From the NCBI RefSeq assembly GCF_003355005.1, contig NZ_CP029985.1:2502501-2566500 (forward strand): DNA of 64,000 nt, read 5' to 3'. The DNA is from Sphingomonas sp. FARSPH. Lineage in GTDB: Bacteria > Pseudomonadota > Alphaproteobacteria > Sphingomonadales > Sphingomonadaceae. The notes beneath the pieces are model-generated. The model did not search any database, was not told the origin of the DNA, and was given only the letters and a program-made list of their open reading frames with translations. Below, in pieces: positions 16,991 through 25,640 of this stretch (positions are counted from its first letter, which is position 1; every line of letters begins with the position of its first letter). The position numbers and the translations under genes were made by a program.

Positions 16991-18282
16991 TGATCGATCG
17001 GCGACAGGCGCTTGCGCTCGGAGCGGCGGCGATGGCGACGCCCGCGCTGGCGCGTGGCCCCCGCGACACCTTCCTGTGGGGCGCGGCTACCGCGGGGCAC
17101 CAGGTCGAGGGCAACAATATCAACGCCGATATCTGGCTGCTCGAACAGATGAAGCCGACGCTGTTCGCCGAGCCCTCGGGCGACGCCTGCGACAGCCTGC
17201 ATCGCTGGGACGAGGACGTGGCGATCGTAAAGGCGCTCGGCCTCAACGCCTATCGCTTCTCGGTCGAATGGAGCCGGATCGAGCCGGCCGAGGGTCAGTT
17301 CAGCCAGGCCTATCTCGACCATTATGCGCGGATCGTCGCAGCCTGTCGCGCAGCGGGCCTGGCGCCCGTCGTGACGTTCAATCATTTTACGACGCCGCGC
17401 TGGTTCGCCGCGCGGGGCGGATGGGAAGCCGATGATGCGCCCGCATTGTTCGCCCGCTATTGCGACCGCGTCGCCCGCGCGATGGCCGGCGGGATCAGTT
17501 ATGCGCTGACCTTCAACGAACCCAATCTGTCGATCAGCGGCCCGTGGTCGCGTTTCCGGCCGGACGCGAAGGCCAAGGCGGCAACACAGGCGATGATCGC
17601 CGCGGCGGCGAAGGCGTCTGGTTCGGACCGCTTCTCGCTGCTCAACGGTGGCGATCCTGCGCCGATGATTCCGGGCCTGCTGCGCGCCCACCGTCTCGGC
17701 CGCGCGGCGATCAAGGCGGTGCGCAGCGACCTGCCGGTGGGAATGAGCCTTGCGATCTCCGACGACATCGCGCTGTCGGGTGGCGAGGCGATGCTCGCCG
17801 CCAAGCGCCGCGCCTATTACGAACCCTTCTTCGAAGCGGCACGCGACGACGATTTCGTCGGGGTGCAGACCTATGAACGGACGTACCTCGGCAGCAACGG
17901 CCCGGTCGATGCCCCCGTGAAGACGCAGCGCCGGGCCGACGGCAAACCCTATGAACCCGAAGCGATCGGCGGATCGATCCGCTATGCGCATCGTGCCACG
18001 GGCAAACCGATCATGGTGACCGAAAACGGCATCGACGCGACCGACGACGCCGAACGGGCACGTTTCATCCCCTCGGCGATCGCCGCGGTGGAGGCGGCGC
18101 GGCGTGACGGCTTACCCGTCCTCGGCTACATTCACTGGTCGCTGCTCGACAATTTCGAATGGCTCAGCGGTTACAAGCCGCGCTACGGCCTGGTCGCCGT
18201 CGACCGCACGACCTTCAAACGCACCGTCAAGCCCAGTGCCCGCGTGCTGGGACGCATCGCGCAGGCCCGCCGAACGGCATGA
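16990..18282 (+). CDS. Exported GH1 family beta-glycosidase
   Basis: The 430-residue protein is a complete GH1 enzyme. The acid/base Glu is residue 177 in TFNEPN and the nucleophile Glu lies in MVTENG near residue 343; the aglycone/glycone signature WSLLDNFEW is near residue 384. The N-terminus MIDRRQALALGAAAMATPALA looks like a Tat-type signal peptide, unusual because most bacterial GH1 enzymes are cytoplasmic. The ATG at 16990 overlaps the previous stop by one base. In this locus it would remove a beta-linked sugar from an imported substrate in the periplasm. The sugar specificity is not readable from sequence alone. Confidence 0.94.
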   Translation: MIDRRQALALGAAAMATPALARGPRDTFLWGAATAGHQVEGNNINADIWLLEQMKPTLFAEPSGDACDSLHRWDEDVAIVKALGLNAYRFSVEWSRIEPAEGQFSQAYLDHYARIVAACRAAGLAPVVTFNHFTTPRWFAARGGWEADDAPALFARYCDRVARAMAGGISYALTFNEPNLSISGPWSRFRPDAKAKAATQAMIAAAAKASGSDRFSLLNGGDPAPMIPGLLRAHRLGRAAIKAVRSDLPVGMSLAISDDIALSGGEAMLAAKRRAYYEPFFEAARDDDFVGVQTYERTYLGSNGPVDAPVKTQRRADGKPYEPEAIGGSIRYAHRATGKPIMVTENGIDATDDAERARFIPSAIAAVEAARRDGLPVLGYIHWSLLDNFEWLSGYKPRYGLVAVDRTTFKRTVKPSARVLGRIAQARRTA

Positions 18283-18391
18283 GTGCACCGGCATTTCCGC
18301 GGGCTGAGTTGATGAGGGAACTCGGGCTCCGTGCCGCGGTGACTTTGCCGGCGGGGCTGCCGAATCCACGCCGATCCAAGGAGACGAACCC

Positions 18392-19429
18392 ATGATCCGC
18401 TGGCTGATGCCGATCGTCCTGCTTGCCGTGCCGGCGATGGTGCAGGGACCGGCAACGCCGGTGCCCGCCTTTCGCCTGCCGCCGTCGAACCAGTTGAGCG
18501 ACGCGGCGAAAGCGGTGCTGGACCGTATGGCCGCGGCGACCGCCCCTGCGTCCATCGCCGGCGACGTCACCAAACAACGCGCCTTCTACGGTCAGTGGAA
18601 CGACGACCGCCTTGCCGAGATGCGGCGGCGATTCCGTACCGAGGCCAGGCACGACACGATCGGCGGTGTCGGGGTGGACGACGTCACGCCGCAGGCTGGC
18701 ATTGCCCCCGGCAATGTCGCCCGTCTCCTCATCAACGTCCACGGCGGCGCATTCATGTGGGGTGCCGGCAGCGGAGCGCTGGTGGAGGCGATTCCGGTCG
18801 CCGCGACCATGCGCATCCGGGTCGTGACGGTCGATTACCGGCTCGCTCCCGAACACCGGTATCCAGCCGCATCGGAGGACGTGACGGCGGTCTATCGCGC
18901 ATTGCTCAAACGCTATCGGCCCGAAAATATCGGAATCTACGGCTGTTCGGCAGGCGGCGTCATCACCGCGCAAGCGACCGCGTGGATCGCGAAACAGGGT
19001 CTGCCCCGCCCCGGTGCGATCGGCACATTCTGCGGCACCGGCGCGGCGTATAGCGGCGACAGCCCCTTTGTCGCACCCGCGCTGGCGGGCAACGCGCCGC
19101 CGGCGATTCCCTCGCTGCCGACGACGCTGCCCGTCAGTTATATGGAAGGGGTGCCGGTAAGCGATCCGCTCGCCTACCCGCTGCAATCGCCGACGCAGAT
19201 CAGGGCGATGCCGCCGACGCTTCTGCTGGCGGGCGGACGCGACTTTGCGGTCAGCGCGCTGACGCTCGCGCATCGCCGACTGGCCGCGGCCGGCGTCGAC
19301 AGTGAGTTGCAGCTGTTCGACGGCCTGCCTCACGCCTTCTTCATGTGGCCCGACATGCCCGAATCGGACGAGGCGTTCGCGATTATCGCGCGCTTCTTCG
19401 ACGCGCATCTCGGCCGTCGTCCTCGCTGA
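18392..19429 (+). CDS. Exported HSL-type alpha/beta hydrolase (esterase)
   Basis: The 345-residue product belongs to the hormone-sensitive-lipase (GDSAG-like) group. The oxyanion motif is HGGAFMWG near residue 118, the nucleophile is in YGCSAGG near residue 190, and the downstream Asp and His are in GGRDFAVS and LPHAFFMW. The N-terminus RWLMPIVLLAVPAMVQG is a signal peptide. AAGGAG precedes the ATG. It probably hydrolyses a carboxylic ester such as an acetyl or aryl group on the locus substrate. It is followed after 20 bases by the second GASMGG-type hydrolase. Confidence 0.9.
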   Translation: MIRWLMPIVLLAVPAMVQGPATPVPAFRLPPSNQLSDAAKAVLDRMAAATAPASIAGDVTKQRAFYGQWNDDRLAEMRRRFRTEARHDTIGGVGVDDVTPQAGIAPGNVARLLINVHGGAFMWGAGSGALVEAIPVAATMRIRVVTVDYRLAPEHRYPAASEDVTAVYRALLKRYRPENIGIYGCSAGGVITAQATAWIAKQGLPRPGAIGTFCGTGAAYSGDSPFVAPALAGNAPPAIPSLPTTLPVSYMEGVPVSDPLAYPLQSPTQIRAMPPTLLLAGGRDFAVSALTLAHRRLAAAGVDSELQLFDGLPHAFFMWPDMPESDEAFAIIARFFDAHLGRRPR

Positions 19430-19449
19430 TCCCCGACAGGAGAAACCTC

Positions 19450-20796
19450 ATGCCGCTTCGCCTTGCCGCTTTGCCTCTCGCGCTGCTCGCCGTAGCGCCC
19501 GCCGCCGCGCAGATCGCGCCCGCTCCGGCCGTGCTCACTGCCGCACAATCCGCGCTCGTCGCGAAGGCGCGCGCGAACGGTGCCACCGATGTCGTGGCAC
19601 GCCCCGCCCCGGCGGGCGGCGTCACGCTGGTCGGCAAGCTGGAGGGCGATCAGTTCGCCGTCTCCTTCCCCGCCGGATGGAAAGGCGACGGCCTGGTCTA
19701 CGCGCATGGCTATTCGACGCCCGGCACGCCGGTTGCGGTGTCCGAGGATCCGACAGCGGCCACCACCGGGGGCGGCATGATGCGCTTCGCCTATGACGAT
19801 GGCGTGGCCGTCGGGCACAGTGCCTATGACAAGGACGGGCTGGGGGTCGAAACCGGCACCCGCAACACCAAGCGCCTGCGCGATTTCCTCGTCAAGATGG
19901 GTGCACGGCGCGTGTATGCGACCGGCGACTCGATGGGCGGCGGGATCGTCGTCACGCTGCTCGAAACCTATCCGGGTGCGTTCGCCGGCGGGCTCGCGCG
20001 ATGCGGCGTCGTCGGCAGCTGGAAGACGCTGCTCGGCCAGCTCTACGACATGCGCGCCGCCTACAATGTATTGACGAAGGGCACGCCTTATGCGCTGCCC
20101 GGCGAACAGGACATTCGCCGCTCCGCCTTGTCCACCACGCCGCCCGCGGGCAGCACGATGGATGCCAAGACCTATGGTTGGGCGCAGCTGACACGGATCG
20201 CGACGCCCGTGCTGGCGCTGTTCGATGCCGCGAAGAAGAACCCCGCAGGGCACGAGGCGCGCATCGTGAAGCAGGTTGCGGCGATCGGCGGCTTCGACGT
20301 CGACCCCGGATCGATCGCCTTTCCGCTCGTCACCATCAGCTTGGGCGCGGACGACATGGCGGGGACGGCCGGCGGGTTGCCCTATGGCAATATCGGCAAG
20401 GTCTATGCCAGCGACACGATGACGGCGGCGGAGGCCGCGGCGCTCAACCGCGACATCCAGCGCGTCGCCGCGTCGCCCGCGGCGCTCGCTTATATGACGC
20501 GCTGGCACGAAGCGACCGGCCGAATCGCCGATCCGTTGGTCACGATGCACAACAGCATCGATTCGCTAGTACCCTATTCGCAGGAAACCATGCTGGTTGA
20601 CGCCGTCCGCAAGGCCGGCCGCGCGCGCCTGCTGGCCGGATATCCCGTGCCGCCATTGCGTGCCCCGCTACCCGTCGGGGGTGTCGAGGCGTATACGCAT
20701 TGCGGTTTCACGCCCGCGCAGACGAAGGCGGCGTGGTCGGCGCTGCACGGCTGGGTGGAGACTGGCAGCCGCCCGGCGCCGGACGTGGTGAAATAG
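19450..20796 (+). CDS. Exported alpha/beta hydrolase, second paralogue
   Basis: A 448-residue protein with a Sec signal peptide ending in AAAQ (LAALPLALLAVAPAAAQ). The nucleophile elbow is TGDSMGGG near residues 158-165, and it shares length and many blocks with the lipoprotein hydrolase at 15656-16990. This copy lacks the lipobox, so the two paralogues would sit in different places: one anchored, one soluble in the periplasm. CAGGAG lies before the ATG at 19450; the frame is open further up to 19345 but without a signal peptide. It ends the hydrolase run. Its function is unassigned beyond ester or related hydrolysis. Confidence 0.8.
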   Translation: MPLRLAALPLALLAVAPAAAQIAPAPAVLTAAQSALVAKARANGATDVVARPAPAGGVTLVGKLEGDQFAVSFPAGWKGDGLVYAHGYSTPGTPVAVSEDPTAATTGGGMMRFAYDDGVAVGHSAYDKDGLGVETGTRNTKRLRDFLVKMGARRVYATGDSMGGGIVVTLLETYPGAFAGGLARCGVVGSWKTLLGQLYDMRAAYNVLTKGTPYALPGEQDIRRSALSTTPPAGSTMDAKTYGWAQLTRIATPVLALFDAAKKNPAGHEARIVKQVAAIGGFDVDPGSIAFPLVTISLGADDMAGTAGGLPYGNIGKVYASDTMTAAEAAALNRDIQRVAASPAALAYMTRWHEATGRIADPLVTMHNSIDSLVPYSQETMLVDAVRKAGRARLLAGYPVPPLRAPLPVGGVEAYTHCGFTPAQTKAAWSALHGWVETGSRPAPDVVK

Positions 20797-21026
20797 TGTG
20801 GTCGTGCGTTGACGATCGTGCCCCGGCGGCCGCAGTTCCGATGCCGAAAGAGCTACGGCCACCTCACGTCGTATCGCAGGCCTCGATCGAATCGACGGAG
20901 TATGAAATCTCCCTGCTCCGCCCTTTAGAGTTGAGCCGGTCGGCGAGCGCTAGGGTTCAAACCCAATCAGGTGATTGACGCATGCGCGGATGGCGCCAGA
21001 GTGTAGCCGCTGGTTGGAGACGCGCG

Positions 21027-21419
21027 ATGCATGTACCCGAAGGCTTTGGCGTAGTGACACCGTATATCTTCGCTGACGGAGCCGAGGAATATGTGCACTT
21101 TCTAAAGACGGCGTTTGGCGCACACGAGATCGGCCGTAGCACGGCTCCGGATGGGCGCATCGCCAACTGCCAGCTTCAGTTCTCAGCGACGACGATCATG
21201 GTCAGCGAGGCGTCCGAGCAGTTTCCCGCGACACGCGCGGCGCATTACCTTTATGTCGCTGACGCTGACGCTGCGATGGCGAAGGCAGAGCAGGCCGGTG
21301 CCGAGAAAATCATGGATGTCGGGGACATGCCCTACGGCGACAGACAGGGCGGAGTCCGGGACCCGGCCGGGAATATCTGGTGGGTGTCGCAACGGATGAC
21401 GGCCGAACCGTATTTTTGA
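21027..21419 (+). CDS. VOC family protein (glyoxalase/bleomycin resistance fold)
   Basis: The 130-residue product from the ATG at 21027 is a single-unit vicinal-oxygen-chelate protein of the PhnB-like type. The opening TPYIFADGAEEYVHFLKTAFGAHE and the end YGDRQGGVRDPAGNIWWVSQR follow this family. Metal-binding positions typical of active glyoxalases are not clearly present. It may bind a small ligand or act in antibiotic or aldehyde tolerance. It stands alone, 230 bases after the hydrolase run, and is probably not part of that operon. Confidence 0.8.
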   Translation: MHVPEGFGVVTPYIFADGAEEYVHFLKTAFGAHEIGRSTAPDGRIANCQLQFSATTIMVSEASEQFPATRAAHYLYVADADAAMAKAEQAGAEKIMDVGDMPYGDRQGGVRDPAGNIWWVSQRMTAEPYF

Positions 21420-21442
21420 TGCTGGCTTGATCTTAGGTTGAG

Positions 21443-21640
21443 GTGGAGGCGGCTTTCCTGATCACAGGCAATTTAGATCATGGGAGGTTGGGCGCGGCGC
21501 TGTGCTGGCTATCGAACTATGCGTGGGCGGCGGTCAAGCCGCATCTGCCAAAGAACGAAGGGGAGGCGAAGCTGGCGCGCTGTCTTCGACGGTGCTCGAC
21601 ATCTGTTCCGCTCTGCATGCCATGATTAAGAGGGAGGAAG
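21443..21640 (+). mobile_element. IS5-family transposase N-terminal remnant
   Basis: The frame around 21500-21570 reads CWLSNYAWAAVKPHLPKNEG, which matches the first residues of IS5-type transposases (usual form FWLSDxQWAAIxPHLPKN). The following similarity (HLFRSACHD, compare HVLRSGCRW) appears only in another frame, so the fragment is shifted and then ends. No terminal inverted repeats were identified. It abuts the start-less conserved gene at 21662, suggesting that insertion or imprecise loss removed that gene's beginning. Confidence 0.6.
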
Positions 21641-21661
21641 ACATAGACTGGACGCGTCACG

Positions 21662-22337
21662 GGCAATAGGCGGGTATGCGGCAGTTATGCCCTGGCCACA
21701 GCGTGGCTGTTTTTGGGAGCGAGAACCCCGTCAAAGGTCGCGGCGTTCGATGCGATCGACGTAGAACGGCTCAACATCCGGGAGCCGGATGGCACGCTGT
21801 GCATGACCGTCGCATCCCGCAGCCGGATGCCCGGGATCATCGTCGCTGGACGAGAGACGCCGCATCCTGACCGACCGCAGGCTGGCATGCTGTTTCAATG
21901 ACGAAGGCGCCGAGAACGGCGGTCTGGTGTTTTCCGGCGCACTGAAGGACGGCAAACCGACCAATCTGGGGCATTGTCGTTCGATCGCTGGCGACAGGAC
22001 CAAGACCCTTGCGCTGGGCAGTACTGAGGATGGCAAAGACCGCCAGGTCGGGCTTGCGATCAACGACCGCCCCGATCAGCCAGTTGATTTCCCCGCGGTA
22101 GCACGATTGGTGCAGGAGCCGTCAGGCGCAACCCGTGACGCGGCCGTGCGTGCGGCGGGTGCCGCGGTGATGCCGCGCGCGTTTTTGGGTAGGGCTCTGG
22201 ACAAATCGTCGGTCCTGGCGATGCGTGACGCGGCGGGCCGGAAGCGGCTGGAGGTTCGCGTGGGGGCAGACGGAAAGGCGTCGATCGATTTCCTCGACGC
22301 CGATGGACGCGTAAGCCGTTCCATCACGGGAAGCTAG
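21662..22337 (+). pseudogene. Frameshifted conserved membrane-anchored protein
   Basis: From about 21671 one frame encodes a hydrophobic segment (SYALATAWLFLGA) followed by FDAIDVERLNIREPDGTLCMTV and PQAGMLF, then hits a stop at 21899. The next frame, from about 21893, continues without loss: NDEGAENGGLVFSGALKDGK, later VGLAINDRPDQP and the tail ADGKASIDFLDADGRVSRSI. The join near 21893 therefore carries one extra base or two missing bases. No ATG, GTG or TTG precedes the hydrophobic segment after the TAG at 21644, so the start is also gone. The family is a conserved hypothetical group; its role is unknown. Confidence 0.8.
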
Positions 22338-22446
22338 GTGGAACGCTGGGTGGTAAGACCCAGTTGCGGCCATTCGCGGCGACTTAAGCGACTCCCGGAA
22401 GCGGACATATGTTAAGTTTGCGTCGATTACGGTTACGGTTTGCAGG

Positions 22447-23406
22447 TTACGCTCTGCCCTTTTCGACCCGACGGCCTTGCTCCGCACCGCGCGTGCGATC
22501 TCGGTAGAGTTCGCTGAGGCGATCGCGAAGCCAGCGGTGCGATGGGTCGGAATCGACCCGCGGATGCCACGCCGCCACCAATGTAAACGGCGATAGCGAC
22601 AAGGGTGGCTCGCCTAGCGCAAGACTGCGAGCGGAGGCGGTCAGCAAGCTAAGGGGCAGCGTGGCGACGAGATCGTCGGCTGCGACCGCCTCGATCGCCA
22701 GTAGATAGCTTTGTACAGACAGCGCGACGCGTCGCGACCGACCGCGGTCAGCAAGAGCCAGATCGACGAGTCCTGTAAACCCACCACCATCGCCCGAAAC
22801 AAGAACGTGATCGCGGTTACAATAATCGTCCAGATCGACGGGGCACGCACCAGCAGGGCGTACTGCTACCACGAACCGGTCGCGAACGATCGTACGCACC
22901 ATCAGCGCCGGCAATCGATCGAATTGTGCCGGCGCGCCTAGCGCGAGGTCGATATGCCCCTTCTCCAGATCATCGAGCCGCGCCGTATCAAACTGATGCA
23001 ACGCGCACCGCACGCCGGGTCCAGCCATTCCGCGCACGGCGCTCACCAACGGCAGAGCCGCGATCGTCGCCGCGTTGTCGTTCGCCATGATGGAGAATAT
23101 CCGCTCGGCGCGAACCGGATCGAAGACGCGTCCGGCGACTGCGGCGTCGAGGTCCGTGAGAGCACCGCGCGCCGCGTCGGCGATGGCTCTTGCGCGGTCG
23201 GTTGCGACCAGCCCGCGCCGCCCCGTCGCGGCCACGAGCAAGGGATCGTGGAGAACGGCGCGTAGGCTTGCCAGCCGCGCGGACATGCGAGGCTGGCTGA
23301 TGCCCACTCGCTTGGCCGCCCGGCCGACACTCTCTTCCTCGACCAGCGCAACAAGCGATGGCAGCAACGGCAGAAGGGCATCGTTCATCCGCATGACGAA
23401 TACCAA
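22447..23406 (-). CDS. LysR family regulator, NodD/LinR-like branch
   Basis: The frame gives up to 319 residues; starts at 23406, 23394 and 23388 are all possible and no strong ribosome site decides. The HTH reads LVALVEEESVGRAAKRVGISQPRMSARLASLR with a conserved basic wing (GRRGLVATDRAR). The effector domain begins near residue 95 (RIFSIMANDNAATIAALP) and continues to HPRVDSDPSHRWLRDRL, a phrase typical of regulators of aromatic and organohalide degradation genes. It is divergent from the NTF2-like gene at 23483, which it may control together with the NIPSNAP gene. Confidence 0.88.
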   Translation of the reverse strand: MVFVMRMNDALLPLLPSLVALVEEESVGRAAKRVGISQPRMSARLASLRAVLHDPLLVAATGRRGLVATDRARAIADAARGALTDLDAAVAGRVFDPVRAERIFSIMANDNAATIAALPLVSAVRGMAGPGVRCALHQFDTARLDDLEKGHIDLALGAPAQFDRLPALMVRTIVRDRFVVAVRPAGACPVDLDDYCNRDHVLVSGDGGGFTGLVDLALADRGRSRRVALSVQSYLLAIEAVAADDLVATLPLSLLTASARSLALGEPPLSLSPFTLVAAWHPRVDSDPSHRWLRDRLSELYRDRTRGAEQGRRVEKGRA

Positions 23407-23482
23407 ACATACGCGCCATACTGTTGCCGGATCAACCTATGGCTTCCTACCTCTGACGAGGTACTGTTTCAGGAGATGAATC

Positions 23483-23866
23483 ATGATGACGGCGGAAGAC
23501 CTAGCCAAGGAATTTCATACCGCGCTGGTTGCGCGCGACTGGTCCGCGATGCGGTCGCTGTTCCATGACGACGCAAGCTGGACCCTGCCTGGGGACAACG
23601 CGATCTCGGGAACGGCCGCTGGCGCCGACGCGGTCGTGGAACGAGCCCGTTTGATTGCCAGCTATGGGTTGTCTTTCAAGCTCGAGCATATTCTACTTAG
23701 CCGCGACAACATGGCTCTGGCACTTCACAACACGGCTGAGCGCAACGGCATCCGGCTGGACGAAAAGTTGGCTACCGTCTGCCGCCTGCGCGACGGGCGC
23801 ATTGCGGCGATTGAGACGTTTCTTTCCGATATTCCCGGGATGGACCGCTTTTTCGCGCGCGATTAG
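23483..23866 (+). CDS. NTF2-like (SnoaL-type) small protein
   Basis: A 127-residue protein with the cone-shaped NTF2-like fold pattern: EDLAKEFHTALVARDWSAMRSLFHDDASWTLPG at the start and VCRLRDGRIAAIETFLSDIPGMDRFF at the end. Such proteins act as isomerases, cyclases or ligand carriers, or have no known reaction; no catalytic residue set is certain here. AGGAG lies before the ATG pair at 23483. It is divergent from the LysR gene and 119 bases ahead of the NIPSNAP gene, so the three form one small regulatory group. Confidence 0.85.
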   Translation: MMTAEDLAKEFHTALVARDWSAMRSLFHDDASWTLPGDNAISGTAAGADAVVERARLIASYGLSFKLEHILLSRDNMALALHNTAERNGIRLDEKLATVCRLRDGRIAAIETFLSDIPGMDRFFARD

Positions 23867-23984
23867 AGTAAGCGTTTTCCACGCGAGTTCCGGCGGCCTA
23901 CACTTTACCTGCACCTCGTCGTCGGCATCAAAGGCAGATGACTGGTTCCAACAACGGACACGTCTCGTTACCCGAGGATTGCCG

Positions 23985-24596
23985 ATGCTTTTCGAGATTG
24001 CCACCCTTGCTGGCTCGGTCTTTACCGCGAAGAATGCCAAGAAGGGCGCGCACCGATGGTTGGAGGATGCGTCTGCCGGTTTTGTATTAGGGATGTGGAC
24101 GACGGAGATCGGTCCCGTTGGCGATCTGATTATCCTGCGGGCTTTCAACGATGCAGAAGCACTCGATGCCGAGCGGCGTCGTGCCTTGCTGAGCGATGAT
24201 CCGTTCGGGAGTTCGTCCGCTCACGCACGGCTGACGATGGAAAGTTACGCGCCGTTCCCTTTCTTGCCCGAACCCGCCCCCCGCGATTACGGTGGGATCT
24301 TCGAGCTGAGGACTTATCATCTCGTATCGGGCGGGTTACCGGCAACCCTGGAGGGTTGGAAAGAGGCGATCGGTCCCGCCCACCGCTATATCGATCATCT
24401 CGTCACCGCGATGTATGCGCTCGACGGCGACGCCAGGATCTTCCATCTTTGGGGCTTCGCGAGCGTCGAGGAACGCAACAACCTGCGACGAGAACATTAT
24501 GCCTCGGGCGTGTGGCCTCCGCGGGGAGGGCCCGAGAATATTGTCCATGCTTATTCGACCCTTGCGTTTGCCGAGACGGGCTATCCCATTTGCTAG
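23985..24596 (+). CDS. NIPSNAP family protein
   Basis: A 203-residue protein from the ATG at 23985. It shows two ferredoxin-like halves, the second beginning IFELRTYHLVSGGLPATLEGW, the hallmark of NIPSNAP proteins, then IGPAHRYIDHLVTAMYALDGDARIFHLWGFASVEERNNLR. NIPSNAP proteins in bacteria often accompany degradation of small organic compounds; the reaction is not established. It follows the NTF2-like gene in the same direction. The next 1.3 kb contain only remnants. Confidence 0.85.
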   Translation: MLFEIATLAGSVFTAKNAKKGAHRWLEDASAGFVLGMWTTEIGPVGDLIILRAFNDAEALDAERRRALLSDDPFGSSSAHARLTMESYAPFPFLPEPAPRDYGGIFELRTYHLVSGGLPATLEGWKEAIGPAHRYIDHLVTAMYALDGDARIFHLWGFASVEERNNLRREHYASGVWPPRGGPENIVHAYSTLAFAETGYPIC

Positions 24597-24951
24597 GACA
24601 CAGCCGGGATAAGCGTTGGCAAAGGAAGGGGTCCCGACAGCCGCGGATTCCTCTTCAGGCCCTCGGACGGCAGGCCATGGGCCGCGATATCATGATGGCC
24701 CGTCTGACCCCATCAACCCAATCCCGGTCGTTTAGGCCGACCTGAGCCCCGCCCAACTTTGCCCGTTCGTTCAGCTTACTGGCGCGGAAGTGGTCCATCG
24801 CGGAGCGGTTGTTCACCAGTAATTACGAACCCCTCAGTGGCAATCGCCGCCGGGGTGACAGCTTCGGTCAGACGTCGGCGATCGCGAGACCGCCGCCGCT
24901 CCCTGCCAACCGATTTTGAAGAGATTGACGACAGGATCTAGCTTTCGCGTA
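24597..24951. other. Non-coding or eroded stretch
   Basis: No frame here has a credible start and family character. The stretch sits between the NIPSNAP gene and a run of gene fragments, and I see no terminal repeats in it. Confidence 0.5.
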
Positions 24952-25236
24952 ATGGAGACCGCTTGGCCTACCGCGATCCTTCGCCGGCTTCGCCCGCTAC
25001 GGCGCCCTGTCGCCGCCGAGACCGACCTTCTCCCGGTTGACGCACCGATCGAGAACGCGGCGCAGGATCTTCTTCGTCGGTCGCCGCTGGTCGCGAGGGT
25101 CGCCGAGCTGCTGGGGCGCCGCAACTTCCCGGCTGGCCGCGTCATCGCGATCAGGGGGGACTGGGGCTCCGGCAAGTCCCCGTTCAAAAACCTCGTCGCC
25201 GAGCGGCTATCGTCACGGCTCTGTGGCCGGGTGATA
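24952..25236 (+). pseudogene. N-terminal fragment of KAP-family P-loop NTPase
   Basis: The frame encodes DAPIENAAQDLLRRSPLVARVAELL, then RVIAIRGDWGSGKSPFKNLVAERL. The Walker A motif GDWGSGKS and the preceding two helices are typical of KAP NTPases, membrane-associated ATPases that include phage-exclusion and defence proteins such as PifA. After about 80 residues the similarity stops, and the frame runs on into DNA that reads better on the other strand. There is no Walker B region. It is a broken relic, normally 500 or more residues. Confidence 0.6.
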
Positions 25237-25530
25237 TGCGGATGCCCTTCGTCTGCGAGGGCGCTGCCGCCACCGGAAAGATACGGCCCCGATGTCCGGC
25301 TCGCGCGTGCCGACGATCGCGGCACCGGGCCCGGAGCCTGGCGGCCCGGGCCCCTCGCGATGGGGCAGGAACGCCTTATCGATTTCGACACCCCAAGGCA
25401 CCAAGGCGACCTGGTCGGGCGAGGCGGTGCCGTCGGGGAGGATGACGACAGGCAGGATGATCAGCGCGCGATGCGCCAGCCCTTCGATGTCCTCGCGGCT
25501 GTCGCGGTGCAGTGCCACGTGCGGCGTCAT
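25213..25530 (-). CDS. Unrecognised short ORF, possible remnant
   Basis: The 105-residue frame starts MTPHVALHRDSREDIEG, continues with a hydrophobic LIILPVVILPDGT strand and VALVPWGVEIDKAFLPHREG, and later REPDIGAVSFRWRQ. The first 90 residues look like real protein; the last part is basic and overlaps the KAP fragment, so the end may be scrambled. The ATG overlaps the stop of another leftward frame (ATGA), as in an operon. No family is recognised. The surroundings are all remnants, so this may be one too. Confidence 0.4.
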   Translation of the reverse strand: MTPHVALHRDSREDIEGLAHRALIILPVVILPDGTASPDQVALVPWGVEIDKAFLPHREGPGPPGSGPGAAIVGTREPDIGAVSFRWRQRPRRRRASAYHPATEP

Positions 25531-25640
25531 GCGCCGTCTCCCGTAAAGGCCTTGACCAGGTCCCAGGCGGCAAGGACGTTGGCGCGCCTCGTATCGGTCG
25601 CATCCCAGCACTCGACAAGCTCGCTAAAGTGCGCCGCATA
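25527..25640 (-). pseudogene. C-terminal end of an unrecognised leftward gene
   Basis: About 36 residues ending ECWDATDTRRANVLAAWDLV and KAFTGDGA overlap the start of the next leftward frame by four bases. The upstream part is replaced by IS3 transposase sequence, so the gene has lost its N-terminal portion. Function unknown. Confidence 0.4.
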
